64,000 nucleotides of DNA from Pseudomonas fulva (GCF_023517795.1 NZ_CP082928.1:4092001-4156000), one strand, 5' to 3'. Positions 42,244 to 52,455 are shown, numbered from the stretch's first letter. The notes: generated from the letters alone by a model not told the origin. Numbers and translations: made by a program.

Positions 42244-43143
42244 TCAGCCCTGGTTTTCGGCCTTGAGAAAATCCACGAACGCCCTGAGCGGCGAAGGCAC
42301 GTGGCGGCGGTCGTTGTAGTAGAGGTAGGGGCCGTCGAACGCCTGCCACCAGTCTTCCAGCACCGGCACCAGCGCGCCCTGTGCGAACAGCGGGCCCAGG
42401 TATTCCTCGAAGGTGTAGATGATGCCGACACCAGCTACCGCGGCGCCTACTTCCAGGTCCTGGGACGAGGACAGCAGCGGCCCCTGGGGTGGCACGCGGA
42501 CGATCTCGCCGTCCTTTTCCAGCTCCCACACGCCCAGCTTGCCGCTCTCGAAACGATGGCCGATCAGGCGATGTTCGAGCAGGTCGCGCGGTTGCTGCGG
42601 CGTGCCGTGGCGCACAAGGTAGGCCGGCGCGGCGCCCGCCACGAAACGCTGCCGACGGGGCCCGATGGGCACGGCGATCATGTCCTTGGCCAGGCTTTCC
42701 TCGTAGCGCACGCCGGCGTCATAGCCGGCGGCCACCACGTCGACGAAGGTGTTGTCCATCGTCACCTCGACACTGACGCCGGGGTAGCACTCGAGAAAGG
42801 CGGGGATCAGGCGCGGCAGCACGAAGCGGGCGATGGGCACCGGCACGTTGAGGCGCAAGGTGCCCACGGGCTGTTGCGCCTCGTCGTCGAGGTCACTGAA
42901 GGCGGCGCCGATTTCATCCAGGGCCGGGCGCAGCCGTTGCAGCAGGCGTGCGCCAATTTCGGTGGGGTACACGCTGCGGGTGGTGCGGTTGAGCAGGCGT
43001 ACGCCGAGGTCGCTTTCCAGGCGACGCACGCAATCGCTGATCGACGAGGCCGGCATGCCGCGTTTCTGCGCCGCTATCCGGAAGCCGCCGGCTTCGACCA
43101 CGGCAGCGAACAGGGCGACGTCCGTCAGGTTGGGCTGGCGCAT
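42244..43143 (-). CDS. LysR-family transcriptional regulator
   Basis: 299-residue LysR regulator. Its N-terminal winged helix (DVALFAAVVEAGGFRIAAQKRGMPASSISDCVRRLESDLGVRLL) is followed by an effector-binding domain (VGTLRLNVPVPIARFVLP onward). It is divergently transcribed from the SDR gene across 163 bp holding a perfect dyad (43175-43192), so it probably controls that gene and itself. The sensor kinase on the other side ends 6 bp away, convergent. Confidence 0.92.
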   Translation of the reverse strand: MRQPNLTDVALFAAVVEAGGFRIAAQKRGMPASSISDCVRRLESDLGVRLLNRTTRSVYPTEIGARLLQRLRPALDEIGAAFSDLDDEAQQPVGTLRLNVPVPIARFVLPRLIPAFLECYPGVSVEVTMDNTFVDVVAAGYDAGVRYEESLAKDMIAVPIGPRRQRFVAGAAPAYLVRHGTPQQPRDLLEHRLIGHRFESGKLGVWELEKDGEIVRVPPQGPLLSSSQDLEVGAAVAGVGIIYTFEEYLGPLFAQGALVPVLEDWWQAFDGPYLYYNDRRHVPSPLRAFVDFLKAENQG

Positions 43144-43174
43144 GGCTGGACACCCTCGAGATAGGTGGCTGGAT

Positions 43175-43192
43175 TGTACGAATGGCCGTACA
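43175..43192. promoter_or_regulatory. Inverted repeat, candidate LysR binding site
   Basis: Arms tgtacg and cgtaca separated by 6 bp sit 31 bp upstream of the LysR start and about 115 bp from the divergent SDR start. The T-N(11-16)-A type dyad is typical of LysR operators; the assignment is by position only. Confidence 0.5.
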
Positions 43193-43306
43193 TGGCGTCC
43201 AATTTTATACGGCTTATCGTGGAGCGCTACCCGTTGAACAATGGTTCACGTCGACGGGCCGCATCGCTGCGAACCGTCGGATCCCTACCGACAAGAGGAT
43301 TGAACA

Positions 43307-44359
43307 ATGACGACCACCATCCTGCAAACGCCCACCCTGGCCAGCCCCGGCGCCGCCTGGCGCAAGTGGCTGGCGACCCTGAGCCTGACCCTGGGCTTCG
43401 CCCTCGAGGCGAACAGTGCTTCTGCCCAGCAAACCGCACCCAAACCGGACTGGAGCCTGGCCGATATGCCATCCCAGAGTGGGCGCATCTTCCTGGTCAC
43501 CGGCGGCACCAGCGGCATGGGCTTCGAAGACGCCAAGGCCCTGGCCGCCGCCGGCGCCGAAGTGGTGATCGCCGCCCGCAACCCGCAGCGGGGCAGGGAG
43601 GCGATGGCGCGCATCAAGGAGGAAATCCGCGGCGCCCAGGTGCAGTTCGAGGAAGTCGACCTGGCCGATCTGGCTTCGGTGAAAGCCCTTGGCGAGCGCC
43701 TCAATGCCAAGCTGCCGCGCCTCGACGGGCTGATCAACAACGCAGCGGTCATGGCGCCGCCGGAGCGCAGAACCTCGGCCGATGGCCATGAACTGCAGCT
43801 GGCCACCAACTACCTGGGGCACTTCGCCTTGACCGGCCACGTGCTGCCGCTGCTGCGCAAGAGCACCGAGCCGCGGGTGGTCACCCTGTCGAGCATCGCG
43901 GTGTTGCGCGGCAACCTCGACTTCGATGACCTGCAGTCCGAGCGGGCCTACAACCCCTATGCCTCCTATGCGCAGTCCAAGCTGGCGACCCTGATGTTCG
44001 CCTTCGAGCTGCAGCGCCGCAGTGAGCAGCAGGGCTGGGGCATCCAGAGCATCGCCGCGCACCCGGGTGTTGCCGTGACCGAGCTGATCGCCCGGGGGCC
44101 GGGGCTGGACAGCGAGTTCGGCCGCAACTGGGCCAAGGATCGCGACGAATACCACTCCGCCGCCCAGGGTGCGCTGCCGACGCTCTATGCCGCCACCGCG
44201 CACCAGGCTCAGGGCGGCGCCTACTACGGGCCGACCGGCGAGGAAGAAAAACGCGGGCCCCTGGGCCTGGCCACGGTGCCGGCGGTTGCCCGGGATGCCG
44301 AGGCCGCCGCACGCCTGTGGACGGTCGCCGAGCAACTGACCGGCGTCACCTACCGCTGA
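43307..44359 (+). CDS. Short-chain dehydrogenase/reductase with N-terminal extension
   Basis: 350-residue SDR. The cofactor motif TGGTSGMGF starts near residue 65, the NNAAV motif follows, and the catalytic Tyr-x3-Lys lies in YASYAQSK. This retinol-dehydrogenase/WW-oxidoreductase-like subfamily uses NAD(P). Unusually, about 50 residues precede the Rossmann fold, including a hydrophobic run ending in Ala-Ser-Ala (LATLSLTLGFALEANSASAQ) that looks like a signal peptide or Tat-less leader. AAGAGGA precedes the start. It is divergent from the LysR gene, which probably regulates it. Confidence 0.88.
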   Translation: MTTTILQTPTLASPGAAWRKWLATLSLTLGFALEANSASAQQTAPKPDWSLADMPSQSGRIFLVTGGTSGMGFEDAKALAAAGAEVVIAARNPQRGREAMARIKEEIRGAQVQFEEVDLADLASVKALGERLNAKLPRLDGLINNAAVMAPPERRTSADGHELQLATNYLGHFALTGHVLPLLRKSTEPRVVTLSSIAVLRGNLDFDDLQSERAYNPYASYAQSKLATLMFAFELQRRSEQQGWGIQSIAAHPGVAVTELIARGPGLDSEFGRNWAKDRDEYHSAAQGALPTLYAATAHQAQGGAYYGPTGEEEKRGPLGLATVPAVARDAEAAARLWTVAEQLTGVTYR

Positions 44360-44381
44360 CAAACCACCAGGAGCGCCCATC

Positions 44382-45704
44382 ATGTTTCCCACTGTTCTGG
44401 TGCGGCGCCTTGGCGCTGCCATCAACGCCGAGCGCCACGAGCTGGGGCCGGCGCTGGCCGGCTTCGCGCTGTTCTTCTGCCTGTTCTCCGGCTATTTCAT
44501 GCTGCGGCCCATTCGCGAGTCGATGGGTATCATGGCCGGGGTCGAGAACCTGCAATGGCTGTTCACCGCCACCTTCGTGGTGATGCTGGTGGCCGTACCG
44601 CTGTTCGCCTGGCTCAGCTCGCGGGTGCCGCGCATCCATTTCGTCGACTGGGTGTACGGCTTCTTCTGCCTGAACCTGCTGGCCTTTGCCGTGCTGTTCC
44701 AGGTGAGCGACGACAACGTCTGGCTGGCGCGGGTGTTCTACGTATGGATCTCGGTCTACAACCTGTTCGTGGTGTCGGTGGCCTGGAGCCTGATGGCCGA
44801 CGTGTTCGACAGCCAGCAGGCCAAGCGGCTGTTCGCCTTTATTGCCGCCGGTGCCAGTGTCGGCGGCCTGGTCGGGCCGGCCATGAGCGCGCTGCTGGTC
44901 GGGTTGATCGGCGAAAGCGGCCTGGTATTGCTGGCCGGTGTGCTGCTGGGCGTCGCCCTGGCCTTCAAGGCGCCGCTGATGCGTTGGCGAGAAGTCGGCG
45001 GCGCCGGCCGCCCGGGCGCCGTGAAGGCCGAGAGCTCGCGCAAGCCGGTGGCTGGCAACCCGTTCAGCGGCCTGACGCGGGTGCTGCAATCGCCTTATCT
45101 GTTGGCCATCGCCGCATTCGTGGTGCTGCTCGCCACGGTGACCACCTTTCTGTACTTCGAGCAGGCGCGCCTGGTGGCCGAGCGTTTCCCGGATCGTGAT
45201 GCGCAGATTCGCGTGTTCGGCATCATCGACGTGATCGTGCAGGCCGGCGCCTTGCTCTCGCAGGTGTTCATCACCGGGCGCATCGCCCAGAAGATGGGCG
45301 TGCGGGTGCTGCTGGCCCTGGTGCCGCTGCTGGTCTGCGTGGGCTTTATCGGCCTGGCCCTGGCGCCCAGCTTCGCCATGCTGGCGGCGTTGATGATCGT
45401 GCGGCGCATCGGTGAATACGCCTTCGTGCGCCCCGGCCGGGAAATGCTCTTCGCACCATTGGATGCGGAGAGCAAATACAAGGCGAAGAACTTTATCGAC
45501 ACCGTGGTCTACCGCGCCGGCGACGCGCTCAGCGGCTGGGTGAAGAGCTTTCTCGATCTGCTCGGCCAGGGCGCGGTGCTGGTGGCGCTGGTTGGCGCGG
45601 GCTGCGCCCTGGTCTGGGGCGCGCTTGGCTGGTACCTGGGCAGGCAGGCCGATGAGATGAGCAGGCAGGACGCGCGGCAGATAAAAGCGGTCGTTCATGG
45701 CTAG
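44382..45704 (+). CDS. ADP/ATP-translocase-like (NTP/NDP exchange) MFS transporter
   Basis: 440-residue protein with about 12 membrane segments. The N-terminus contains GYFMLRPIRESMGI, a motif typical of bacterial homologues of the ATP:ADP antiporter group within the MFS. In free-living proteobacteria these proteins are uncharacterised and nucleotide exchange is not established, so the substrate is unknown. It starts 22 bp after the SDR gene and is probably in the same transcript. Confidence 0.82.
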   Translation: MFPTVLVRRLGAAINAERHELGPALAGFALFFCLFSGYFMLRPIRESMGIMAGVENLQWLFTATFVVMLVAVPLFAWLSSRVPRIHFVDWVYGFFCLNLLAFAVLFQVSDDNVWLARVFYVWISVYNLFVVSVAWSLMADVFDSQQAKRLFAFIAAGASVGGLVGPAMSALLVGLIGESGLVLLAGVLLGVALAFKAPLMRWREVGGAGRPGAVKAESSRKPVAGNPFSGLTRVLQSPYLLAIAAFVVLLATVTTFLYFEQARLVAERFPDRDAQIRVFGIIDVIVQAGALLSQVFITGRIAQKMGVRVLLALVPLLVCVGFIGLALAPSFAMLAALMIVRRIGEYAFVRPGREMLFAPLDAESKYKAKNFIDTVVYRAGDALSGWVKSFLDLLGQGAVLVALVGAGCALVWGALGWYLGRQADEMSRQDARQIKAVVHG

Positions 45705-45791
45705 GCAAGGCGACCGGTTGGTGAGCCGAAGCGGATCGCCACCCGGTCTACCCATCTCGAAAATTACAAGGCGGTGGCGGCAGTTCGGCGA

Positions 45792-45905
45792 TGTGGGAGT
45801 GGGCGGGGGCGCCCAGTCCACGCCCGCGACTCGCGCGCATGGCGCGCTCCCACGACAGGCTGGCTCTCCCTTGTGATCGTTCCCATGCTCCGCCTGGGAA
45901 TGATC
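45792..45905. repeat. REP-like palindromic sequences between transporter and TonB receptor genes
   Basis: One element around 45829-45855 contains gcgcgc-cat-gcgcgc arms and the gtgggagcg end typical of Pseudomonas REP sequences. A second hairpin (gatcgttccca 45875-45885, tgggaatgatc 45895-45905) with one G-T pair lies just after the minus-strand receptor stop and may help terminate that transcript. Confidence 0.7.
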
Positions 45906-45911
45906 GGGTCA

Positions 45912-47876
45912 TCAGAAGTCCAGCGATGCGCCCAGCCAATAAGTGCGGCCGTAATTGACCGTGCCGTCGTCTTCGTCATTCAGGCGCTTGTTGCCCAGGT
46001 TGTAGATCGCCGAATTGAGCGTCAGTGATTCGGTCAGCTTGTACGAGCCACCGACGTCGGCAGTGGTGTAGGCGCGGGACGATTGGCCGGTCAGGGTGGC
46101 GCCATACTCCTCGCCGTTGTAGTGGGTCGCCGCCCAGGCCAGGGCTCGGTCGGTGATGTCCCAGTCGGCGCGCAGGCTCGCCTTGCGCTTGGGCGTCAGT
46201 GACAGCGGCCGGCCCCGGTCGACGCCGCTCTTCTGCTCGGAGTCCAGGTAGGTGAAGTTACCCTTGATCGCCACGTTGCTCAGCGCCTGCCAGTTGCCGC
46301 TCAACTCCAGGCCGCGGATCACCGCCTTGTCGACGTTGACCCGCTCCATCACGGTTAGGCCCTGCCATTGCTCGGTGGTGGTGACGGTGGAGAGCTTGTC
46401 CTTGAAGTCGTTGTAGAACAGCGTGGCGGCGGCCGAGAGGTCGTCGCGGTTCGACCACATTGCACTCAACTCATAGTTGGTACTGCTCTCGGGTTTGAGG
46501 TTGGAGTTGCCGAACTGCACGAAGCGGTTACGGCGCACCACCGCGTAGTCGTCGATCACCGCACGCAGTTCGGGGGCCTTGAAACCGCGGGCCACGCCGC
46601 CTTTCAGCGTCCATTCGTTGGTCAGGTGCCACACGCCGTAGACGCGGGGATTGACGTGGCTGCCGTACTGCTCGTGATGGTCCAGGCGCACGCCGGTGGT
46701 CAGGGCGAAATCGTCGGTGATCGACCACTCGTCTTCGGCGAACAGGGCCTTCTGCACCACCGAGTATTCCTCGTTTTCACGCTCGCGAGGGGTGCCGCGG
46801 TTGGCCTGGTTCCAGTCGGTCAGCGTGGCCTCGTTCCACTGCATGCCGGCAGTGGTGACGTGGTAGTCGGTCGGAATCACCAGCTTGCCGTCCAGCACAC
46901 GGTTGCGGATCTCCGGCTTGCGGCCGAACACGTCGGCCTGCGCCGGGGTGGCCTTGCCTTCGCGGCTGGTGGTCTCTTCGGCGAACGACAGCGTCGAATC
47001 CGCCCAGCCCCAACGGCCCTCGTGGGTCAGCGACCAGTGATCACGGTTGTTCTTCTGCTCCCGGGTCGACCAGTTGGCACTCAGGCCATCGCCATTCTTC
47101 AGGCGCGAGGCGCCGGCTTCGAGCAGGAAGTCGTGGTTCTCGCTCGGTGTCAGGGCTAGGCGTGCGGTCAGGCTCTTGTTGTCGGACTTGGCGAAGCCCT
47201 CGTTGGCTTCGGCGTCGTCGTCGGCCTGGCGGTCGAGGTAGTTGCCCCACACCTGCAGGCCCAGCACCTCGTTGATCAGCGGGCCATTGAGATAGAACTG
47301 GGTGTTGCGGGCATTGCCCTGGTCGCTGTTCGGGCGCGCCGAATAGTCGTAGGACACGTTGCCGCCCCACTCGGGCGACACCTTGCGGGTGATGATGTTG
47401 ATCACCCCACCGATGGCATCGGAGCCGTACAGCGAGGACATCGGCCCGCGTACCACCTCGATACGTTCGATGGCTGCGGCCGGCGGCACGAAGCTCTGCT
47501 CGTAACCACGGTTGCCATTGACCCGCGAATCCCGCCCGCTCTGGCGTTTGCCGTCGACCAGAATCAGTGTGTAGTCGCCCGGCATGCCGCGGATCTGGAT
47601 GTCGGTCTCGTTGGCACCGCCGTTGACCACCACACCTTCCACGTCGCGCACCGCATCGGCCAGGCTCTGCACCGAGCGCTTGCGCAGATCGTCACCGCTG
47701 ATCACGGTGACCGAAGCTGGCGCGTCTTCCAGGTTCTGGGCAAAACCGGAAGCGGTCACCACCATATCGTCCAGTTCGACGGTATCGGCATGGGCGAGGG
47801 TGCTGCCAGTGACCAGGCAGAAGGTTGCCAGGCGAATCAGCGTGCCGACAGGGCGGCGAGGGAAGGGTGCGTGCAT
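45912..47876 (-). CDS. TonB-dependent outer-membrane receptor (FepA/CirA-like)
   Basis: 654-residue receptor with a signal peptide (MHAPFPRRPVGTLIRLATFCLVTGSTLAHA). A TonB box-like DDMVVTA precedes the plug domain (GDDLRKRSVQSLADAVRDVEGVVV, IQIRGMPGDYTLILVDGKRQ, IERIEVVRGPMSSLYGSDAIGGVINIITR). The barrel ends in YWLGASLDF with a terminal Phe. It belongs to the siderophore (catecholate/colicin I receptor-like) group; the ligand is unknown and no transport genes are adjacent. The start at MHAPFP is chosen over an upstream in-frame ATG at 47924 because it begins the signal peptide. Confidence 0.94.
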   Translation of the reverse strand: MHAPFPRRPVGTLIRLATFCLVTGSTLAHADTVELDDMVVTASGFAQNLEDAPASVTVISGDDLRKRSVQSLADAVRDVEGVVVNGGANETDIQIRGMPGDYTLILVDGKRQSGRDSRVNGNRGYEQSFVPPAAAIERIEVVRGPMSSLYGSDAIGGVINIITRKVSPEWGGNVSYDYSARPNSDQGNARNTQFYLNGPLINEVLGLQVWGNYLDRQADDDAEANEGFAKSDNKSLTARLALTPSENHDFLLEAGASRLKNGDGLSANWSTREQKNNRDHWSLTHEGRWGWADSTLSFAEETTSREGKATPAQADVFGRKPEIRNRVLDGKLVIPTDYHVTTAGMQWNEATLTDWNQANRGTPRERENEEYSVVQKALFAEDEWSITDDFALTTGVRLDHHEQYGSHVNPRVYGVWHLTNEWTLKGGVARGFKAPELRAVIDDYAVVRRNRFVQFGNSNLKPESSTNYELSAMWSNRDDLSAAATLFYNDFKDKLSTVTTTEQWQGLTVMERVNVDKAVIRGLELSGNWQALSNVAIKGNFTYLDSEQKSGVDRGRPLSLTPKRKASLRADWDITDRALAWAATHYNGEEYGATLTGQSSRAYTTADVGGSYKLTESLTLNSAIYNLGNKRLNDEDDGTVNYGRTYWLGASLDF

Positions 47877-48235
47877 GGAGTAGTCCTTACGAATCGTTTG
47901 CAGGCGCGAATCGTATGCATCCATGGTCGCAAAGGTTGGACAAAGTGAGACAGGGTGGTCGCTGGGCGGGGGAACTCGAGGCTGTGCAGCGAGATGCGCT
48001 TAGCTTTGCCAATCAGGCAAAACCGCCAGCGAGTAGAGCGGATGACGCTCTTTTCATCCACCCGCGATCATCAGGCGGCGCCTCATTCGCCTTAAATGCT
48101 CGTGCTTAATATAGTCTAAATGTATCAGCCAGAGCAGGGCGTTGAATGCCTGCGTTGCAGGCACAGGGCGCAGATAGCGCAGTCAATAAAAACCTGCAGT
48201 CGCAGGTTTTTATCAAACCATGCCTAATCCCAGGG
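47877..48235. other. Non-coding region between the TonB receptor and rimO
   Basis: About 360 bp without a convincing gene. It must hold the receptor promoter, but I see no clear -35/-10 pair or Fur box. It contains a small hairpin tgcctgc-gtt-gcaggca (48147-48163) and the rimO terminator at its right end. Confidence 0.7.
48188..48211 (-). terminator. rimO intrinsic terminator
   Basis: A 10-bp stem (aaaaacctgc 48188-48197, gcaggttttt 48202-48211) with a 4-base loop lies 24 bp beyond the rimO stop. Terminal A and T runs make it potentially bidirectional. Confidence 0.88.
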
Positions 48236-49561
48236 TTAGACCCGCTCAGCCCACATATCGTACTCATCGGCATCGACGATACGCACGCGCACCTTGTCGC
48301 CGGGCTGGAAATCGGTGCCTTCGATGAAGACGCTGCCGTCGATTTCCGGGGCGTCGGCCCAGGAGCGGGCGACGGCGCCCTGGTCGTCGACCTCGTCGAT
48401 CAGCACGTCCATTTCGCGGCCGATCTTCAGTTGCAGGCGGGCGGTACTGATGGCCTGCTGGTGGGCCATGAAGCGGTCCCAGCGATCCTGTTTGACGTCA
48501 TCGGGCACGATGTCCACGTCCAGGTCGTTGGCCGGCGCGCCTTCGACGGGCGAGTACTGGAAGCAGCCGACGCGGTCGAGCTGGGCTTCGGTCAGCCAGT
48601 CAAGCAGGTACTGGAAGTCTTCCTCGGTTTCGCCGGGGAAGCCGACGATGAAGGTGGAGCGGATGGTCAGGTCCGGGCACTGTTCGCGCCAGGATTTGAT
48701 GCGCGCCAGGGTGCGGTCTTCAAAGGCCGGGCGCTTCATCAGCTTGAGGACGCGCGGGCTGGCGTGCTGGAACGGGATGTCCAGGTACGGCAGCAGTTTG
48801 CCGGCGGCCATCAGCGGGATCACGTCGTCGACGTTGGGGTAGGGGTACACGTAGTGCAGGCGTACCCACACGCCCATGCTGGAGAGCGCTTCGCAGAGCT
48901 CTTTCATGCGCGTCTTGACCGGCTGGCCGTTCCAGAAATCGGTCTTGTACTTGAGGTCGACACCGTAGGCGCTGGTGTCCTGGCTGATCACCAGCAGCTC
49001 CTTGACGCCGGCCTTGACCAGGCGCTCGGCCTCGCTGAGCACGTCGCCGACCGGGCGGCTGACCAGCTTGCCGCGCATCGAGGGGATGATGCAGAAGCTG
49101 CAGCTATGGTTGCAGCCTTCGGAAATCTTCAGGTAGGCGTAGTGGCGTGGGGTCAGCTTGACGCCTTGCGGTGGGATCAGGTCGACCAGCGGGTTGTGGT
49201 CCTGGCGCGGCGGCACCACTTCGTGCACGGCGTTGACCACCTGCTCGTACTGCTGCGGGCCGGTGACCGACAGCACGCTGGGGTGCACGTCACGGATGCT
49301 GCCTTCTTCGACGCCCATGCAGCCGGTGACGATGACCTTGCCGTTTTCCTTGATGGCTTCACCGATCACTTCCAGGGACTCGGCCTTGGCGCTGTCGATA
49401 AAGCCGCAGGTGTTGACCACCACCACGTCGGCGTCCTGATAGGTCGGCACGACTTCATAACCTTCCATACGCAGTTGGGTCAGGATGCGCTCGGAATCCA
49501 CCAAGGCTTTCGGGCAGCCAAGGGAAACGAACCCAACTTTTGGGGTGGCGGTGGTGGTCAT
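48236..49561 (-). CDS. rimO: Ribosomal protein uS12 methylthiotransferase RimO
   Basis: 441-residue radical-SAM methylthiotransferase. The N-terminal MTTase domain carries its three cluster cysteines ([29 protein letters not shown]). The radical-SAM motif is [16 protein letters not shown] (C-x3-C-x2-C), and a C-terminal TRAM domain ends the protein. RimO methylthiolates an aspartate of ribosomal protein S12. The length equals the E. coli enzyme when starting at ATG 49561; longer in-frame extensions to 49798 are not supported. Confidence 0.96.
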   Translation of the reverse strand: MTTTATPKVGFVSLGCPKALVDSERILTQLRMEGYEVVPTYQDADVVVVNTCGFIDSAKAESLEVIGEAIKENGKVIVTGCMGVEEGSIRDVHPSVLSVTGPQQYEQVVNAVHEVVPPRQDHNPLVDLIPPQGVKLTPRHYAYLKISEGCNHSCSFCIIPSMRGKLVSRPVGDVLSEAERLVKAGVKELLVISQDTSAYGVDLKYKTDFWNGQPVKTRMKELCEALSSMGVWVRLHYVYPYPNVDDVIPLMAAGKLLPYLDIPFQHASPRVLKLMKRPAFEDRTLARIKSWREQCPDLTIRSTFIVGFPGETEEDFQYLLDWLTEAQLDRVGCFQYSPVEGAPANDLDVDIVPDDVKQDRWDRFMAHQQAISTARLQLKIGREMDVLIDEVDDQGAVARSWADAPEIDGSVFIEGTDFQPGDKVRVRIVDADEYDMWAERV

Positions 49562-49810
49562 GCAGGTGAACCTCAGGGCTAAGACGGGCCGGGCGCTTTG
49601 GGCGCCTCTGGTCAAAAAGTGCGCAATTCTAGCGGCGTGCGAGGCACTTTTCCAGCACTGCCGACAGGATGTGGATGCGGGCCACGCCCATTGCCTTGAA
49701 AGATGCTGTTGCAGACTCCGCCCATGGGCCGCGCCGGGGCCTGTTAGCGTGCCCGAGCGGCAGGCGGGCGCCGCCGCGCATCCCCATAACAATGACAAAA
49801 GGGCTACCCG

Positions 49811-51151
49811 ATGTTTTCACGAATCACGCTGCTGAGCGTCAATCTGGTTCAACGCTTCCTGCCGTCTCCCTTCGTGTTCGCCATGCTGCTGACCCTGGTG
49901 GTATTGGCGTTGGGCATCTTCGCCACCGGCCAGAGCCTGCCGCAGATGGCCCAGCACTGGGGTGGTGGTTTCTGGAACCTGCTGACCTTCACCATGCAGA
50001 TGGCGTTGGTACTGGTCACTGGCCATGCCCTGGCCAATGCGCCACCGGTGGCCCGGCTGCTGGACCGCCTGGCGCGTATCCCCAATACGCCTGGCCAGGC
50101 CATCGTGTTCGTCACCCTGGTGGCGATGGCCGCCTCCTGGGTCAACTGGGGCTTTGGGCTGGTGGTCGGCGCGGTGTTCGCGCGGGCCCTGGCGCGCCAG
50201 GTGCAGGGCGTGCATTACCCCTTACTGGTGGCGGCAGCCTATTCCGGCTTTCTGGTCTGGCATGGCGGCTTGTCGGGCTCGGTGCCGCTGTCGCTGGCCA
50301 CTGGTGGCGCGGATCTGCAGCGCATCAGCGGCGGTGTGCTGACTGCGGCAATCGGCGTCGAGCACACGCTGTTCACTACCCTCAACCTGACCATCATCGC
50401 CTTGCTGGTAATCGGTGCGCCGCTGCTCAACCGGGCGATGATGCCGCGTACGCCCACGGTGGCCGCGCCGGAGTTGCTGATCGATCCGCCACCGCCCGTC
50501 ATCCCGCGAGAGACCGGCTCCCAGCGCCTGGACGACAGTCGCATTCTCGGGTTGCTGATCGTCGCCCTGGCGGCCATCTACTTCGTCTACCACTTCGCCA
50601 GCAACGGCTTCGGCCTGACCCTGAACCTGGTGATCGGTATCTTCCTGTTCGCCGGCTTGTTGCTGCATGGCTCACCCGAGCGCTACGGGCGGTCGATTCA
50701 GGACAGTGTCGGTGGTATCAGCGGGATCATCATCCAGTTTCCGTTCTACGCCGGGATCATGGGCATGATGGTTGGCGCCAATGCCGAGGGCGAAACCCTG
50801 GGCAAGCTGATCAGTGATCTGTTCATCGATTGGTCGTCGGCCGAGACCTTTCCGCTGCTGACCTTCCTGAGTGCCGGGTTCTTGAACATGTTCATCCCGT
50901 CGGGCGGTGGCCAGTGGGCGGTGCAGGGGCCGATCATGCTGCCGGCCGGTGAGGTGCTCGGCGTGGCGCCGGAGATCACCGCCATGGCGATTGCCTGGGG
51001 CGACGCCTGGACCAACATGATCCAGCCGTTCTGGGCGCTGCCGCTGCTGGCCATTGCCGGCCTGGGCGCGCGGGACATCATGGGCTATTGCCTGATCATG
51101 CTGCTGTATTCAGGCGTGGTGATCGGCGGGGCGTTCTACTTTCTGGTATGA
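49811..51151 (+). CDS. atoE: Short-chain fatty acid transporter (AtoE family)
   Basis: 446-residue membrane protein with about 11-12 hydrophobic segments. The family motifs are [33 protein letters not shown], and [15 protein letters not shown] near residue 360. AtoE-type carriers import short-chain fatty acids such as butyrate or acetoacetate. No ato catabolic genes are adjacent, so the physiological substrate is uncertain. It stands alone between rimO and virJ with its own upstream 249-bp region. Confidence 0.9.
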   Translation: MFSRITLLSVNLVQRFLPSPFVFAMLLTLVVLALGIFATGQSLPQMAQHWGGGFWNLLTFTMQMALVLVTGHALANAPPVARLLDRLARIPNTPGQAIVFVTLVAMAASWVNWGFGLVVGAVFARALARQVQGVHYPLLVAAAYSGFLVWHGGLSGSVPLSLATGGADLQRISGGVLTAAIGVEHTLFTTLNLTIIALLVIGAPLLNRAMMPRTPTVAAPELLIDPPPPVIPRETGSQRLDDSRILGLLIVALAAIYFVYHFASNGFGLTLNLVIGIFLFAGLLLHGSPERYGRSIQDSVGGISGIIIQFPFYAGIMGMMVGANAEGETLGKLISDLFIDWSSAETFPLLTFLSAGFLNMFIPSGGGQWAVQGPIMLPAGEVLGVAPEITAMAIAWGDAWTNMIQPFWALPLLAIAGLGARDIMGYCLIMLLYSGVVIGGAFYFLV

Positions 51152-51189
51152 GCGAGGCGTGCTGCCGGCGGGCGCCGGCAGCACCGGAG

Positions 51190-52455
51190 TCACTGCGCCG
51201 CAGGCTGGCGCTTCTTGATCGCAGCGATGAGGCGTTCGGCAAGCGCCGGGTAATCCTTGTCGTAGTGGTGGCCGCCCGGCAGCTCCAGCTTCTCGCCGAC
51301 GTTCTGCGGCTGGGTACAACCGCTCTCCGGCGCCTCTTCGCTGCCGTACACGCACAGCACCTTCGCGGCGGGCAGCCTGACCAGCTCGGGGCCGGTAGCG
51401 GCTTCGTCGGCGTCCTTGCCCAGCCAGCCTTCTACCTGGATCTCGAAGGCGCCACTGCGCGCCAGCGCCAGCAGCAGCACGGCATCGACCTGCTGCTTGT
51501 CGCTGTCGGGCAGGCGGTTGTAGAGCGCCGGCATCACGTCGGCGCCGAAGGAGTAGCCGATCAGCACGAACCGCTTGGCGTGCCACTTCTCGCGGTACTG
51601 GCGCATCATCTCGGACAGGTCGCTGGCGGCCTGATCCGGGCTCTTGCGCTGCCAGAAGTAACGCAGGGTATCGACGCCGACCACCGGGTAGCCACGCTCG
51701 GCCATCTGCTCGGCCACGGCCTTGTCCAGGTCGCGCCAGCCGCCGTCGCCGGAGTAGAACAGGCTCACCGTATCGCCCGGCGGCGTGGACGGCACCTCGA
51801 CCACCGGCAGGTCGTCGCTGGCGCCTTGCAGCAGGCGGCGCAACTGGGCGATCAGCAGCACCTTGGGCGCGGTGTCGTAGTCACCGATCAGGGTCTCGGC
51901 CTTGGCCTGCTCGCGCACGAAGCGGGCGCTGGCGTCGTCCGGGTTGTCGTTCCAGGCGGCCAGCCAGTGCCCATGGCCGCTGCTCGTCGGCGGCGGGGCA
52001 TCGCAGTCGGGTTTTTCCAGCGAGAAACCGACCGACAGCGCCTGGGCCTTGTCGTCTTGCTGGGTGGCGAGCCAGCGCCAGGCGAGCATGGCGGTGTTCT
52101 CGCTGCCGGCGACCAGGTTCAGCTTGCCGTCCAGTTGTGCGGCGGCGTCCTGCAGGTTCTTGCCTTGCGCCTCGCAGCTTTGCGCGGTGGCCGGGTACTG
52201 GCCGATCAGCGCGTGGTTGGATTGGGCCAGTTCCAGCAGCTCTTCATCACCGAGCAGTTGATCCTTCGGCAGCACCAGCAGCACGCGACGCTGGACCTTG
52301 CCGCCCGGGGTGGCGATCTGCAGGTCGCCGCCGGAGGCCAGCGCGTGGTGCGCCAGGCTCGCGGCAGCCGGTGGGCGCAGCCACAGGTAGAGGCCACCGG
52401 CAATCACCAGCAGCAGGACGAGGATCGGTAGCAGACGTTTGGCAGTACGGGTCAT
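51190..52455 (-). CDS. virJ: AcvB/VirJ-family aminoacyl-phosphatidylglycerol hydrolase
   Basis: 421-residue protein. An N-terminal signal/anchor (ILVLLLVIAGGLYLWL) is followed by a less conserved domain and a C-terminal VirJ alpha/beta-hydrolase with nucleophile Ser in GYSFGADVMPALYNRLP and a late His in LPGGHHYDKDY. Periplasmic VirJ-type proteins remove the amino acid from lysyl- or alanyl-phosphatidylglycerol made by MprF. The start overlaps the mprF stop by one base, matching the PA0919-PA0920 arrangement in P. aeruginosa, where the hydrolase counteracts alanyl-PG synthesis. Confidence 0.9.
   Translation of the reverse strand: MTRTAKRLLPILVLLLVIAGGLYLWLRPPAAASLAHHALASGGDLQIATPGGKVQRRVLLVLPKDQLLGDEELLELAQSNHALIGQYPATAQSCEAQGKNLQDAAAQLDGKLNLVAGSENTAMLAWRWLATQQDDKAQALSVGFSLEKPDCDAPPPTSSGHGHWLAAWNDNPDDASARFVREQAKAETLIGDYDTAPKVLLIAQLRRLLQGASDDLPVVEVPSTPPGDTVSLFYSGDGGWRDLDKAVAEQMAERGYPVVGVDTLRYFWQRKSPDQAASDLSEMMRQYREKWHAKRFVLIGYSFGADVMPALYNRLPDSDKQQVDAVLLLALARSGAFEIQVEGWLGKDADEAATGPELVRLPAAKVLCVYGSEEAPESGCTQPQNVGEKLELPGGHHYDKDYPALAERLIAAIKKRQPAAQ

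Noticed and set aside
45831..45905. Palindromes considered as a CRISPR or IS end
   Set aside because: No repeated spacer pattern and no transposase; the form is that of Pseudomonas REP elements.
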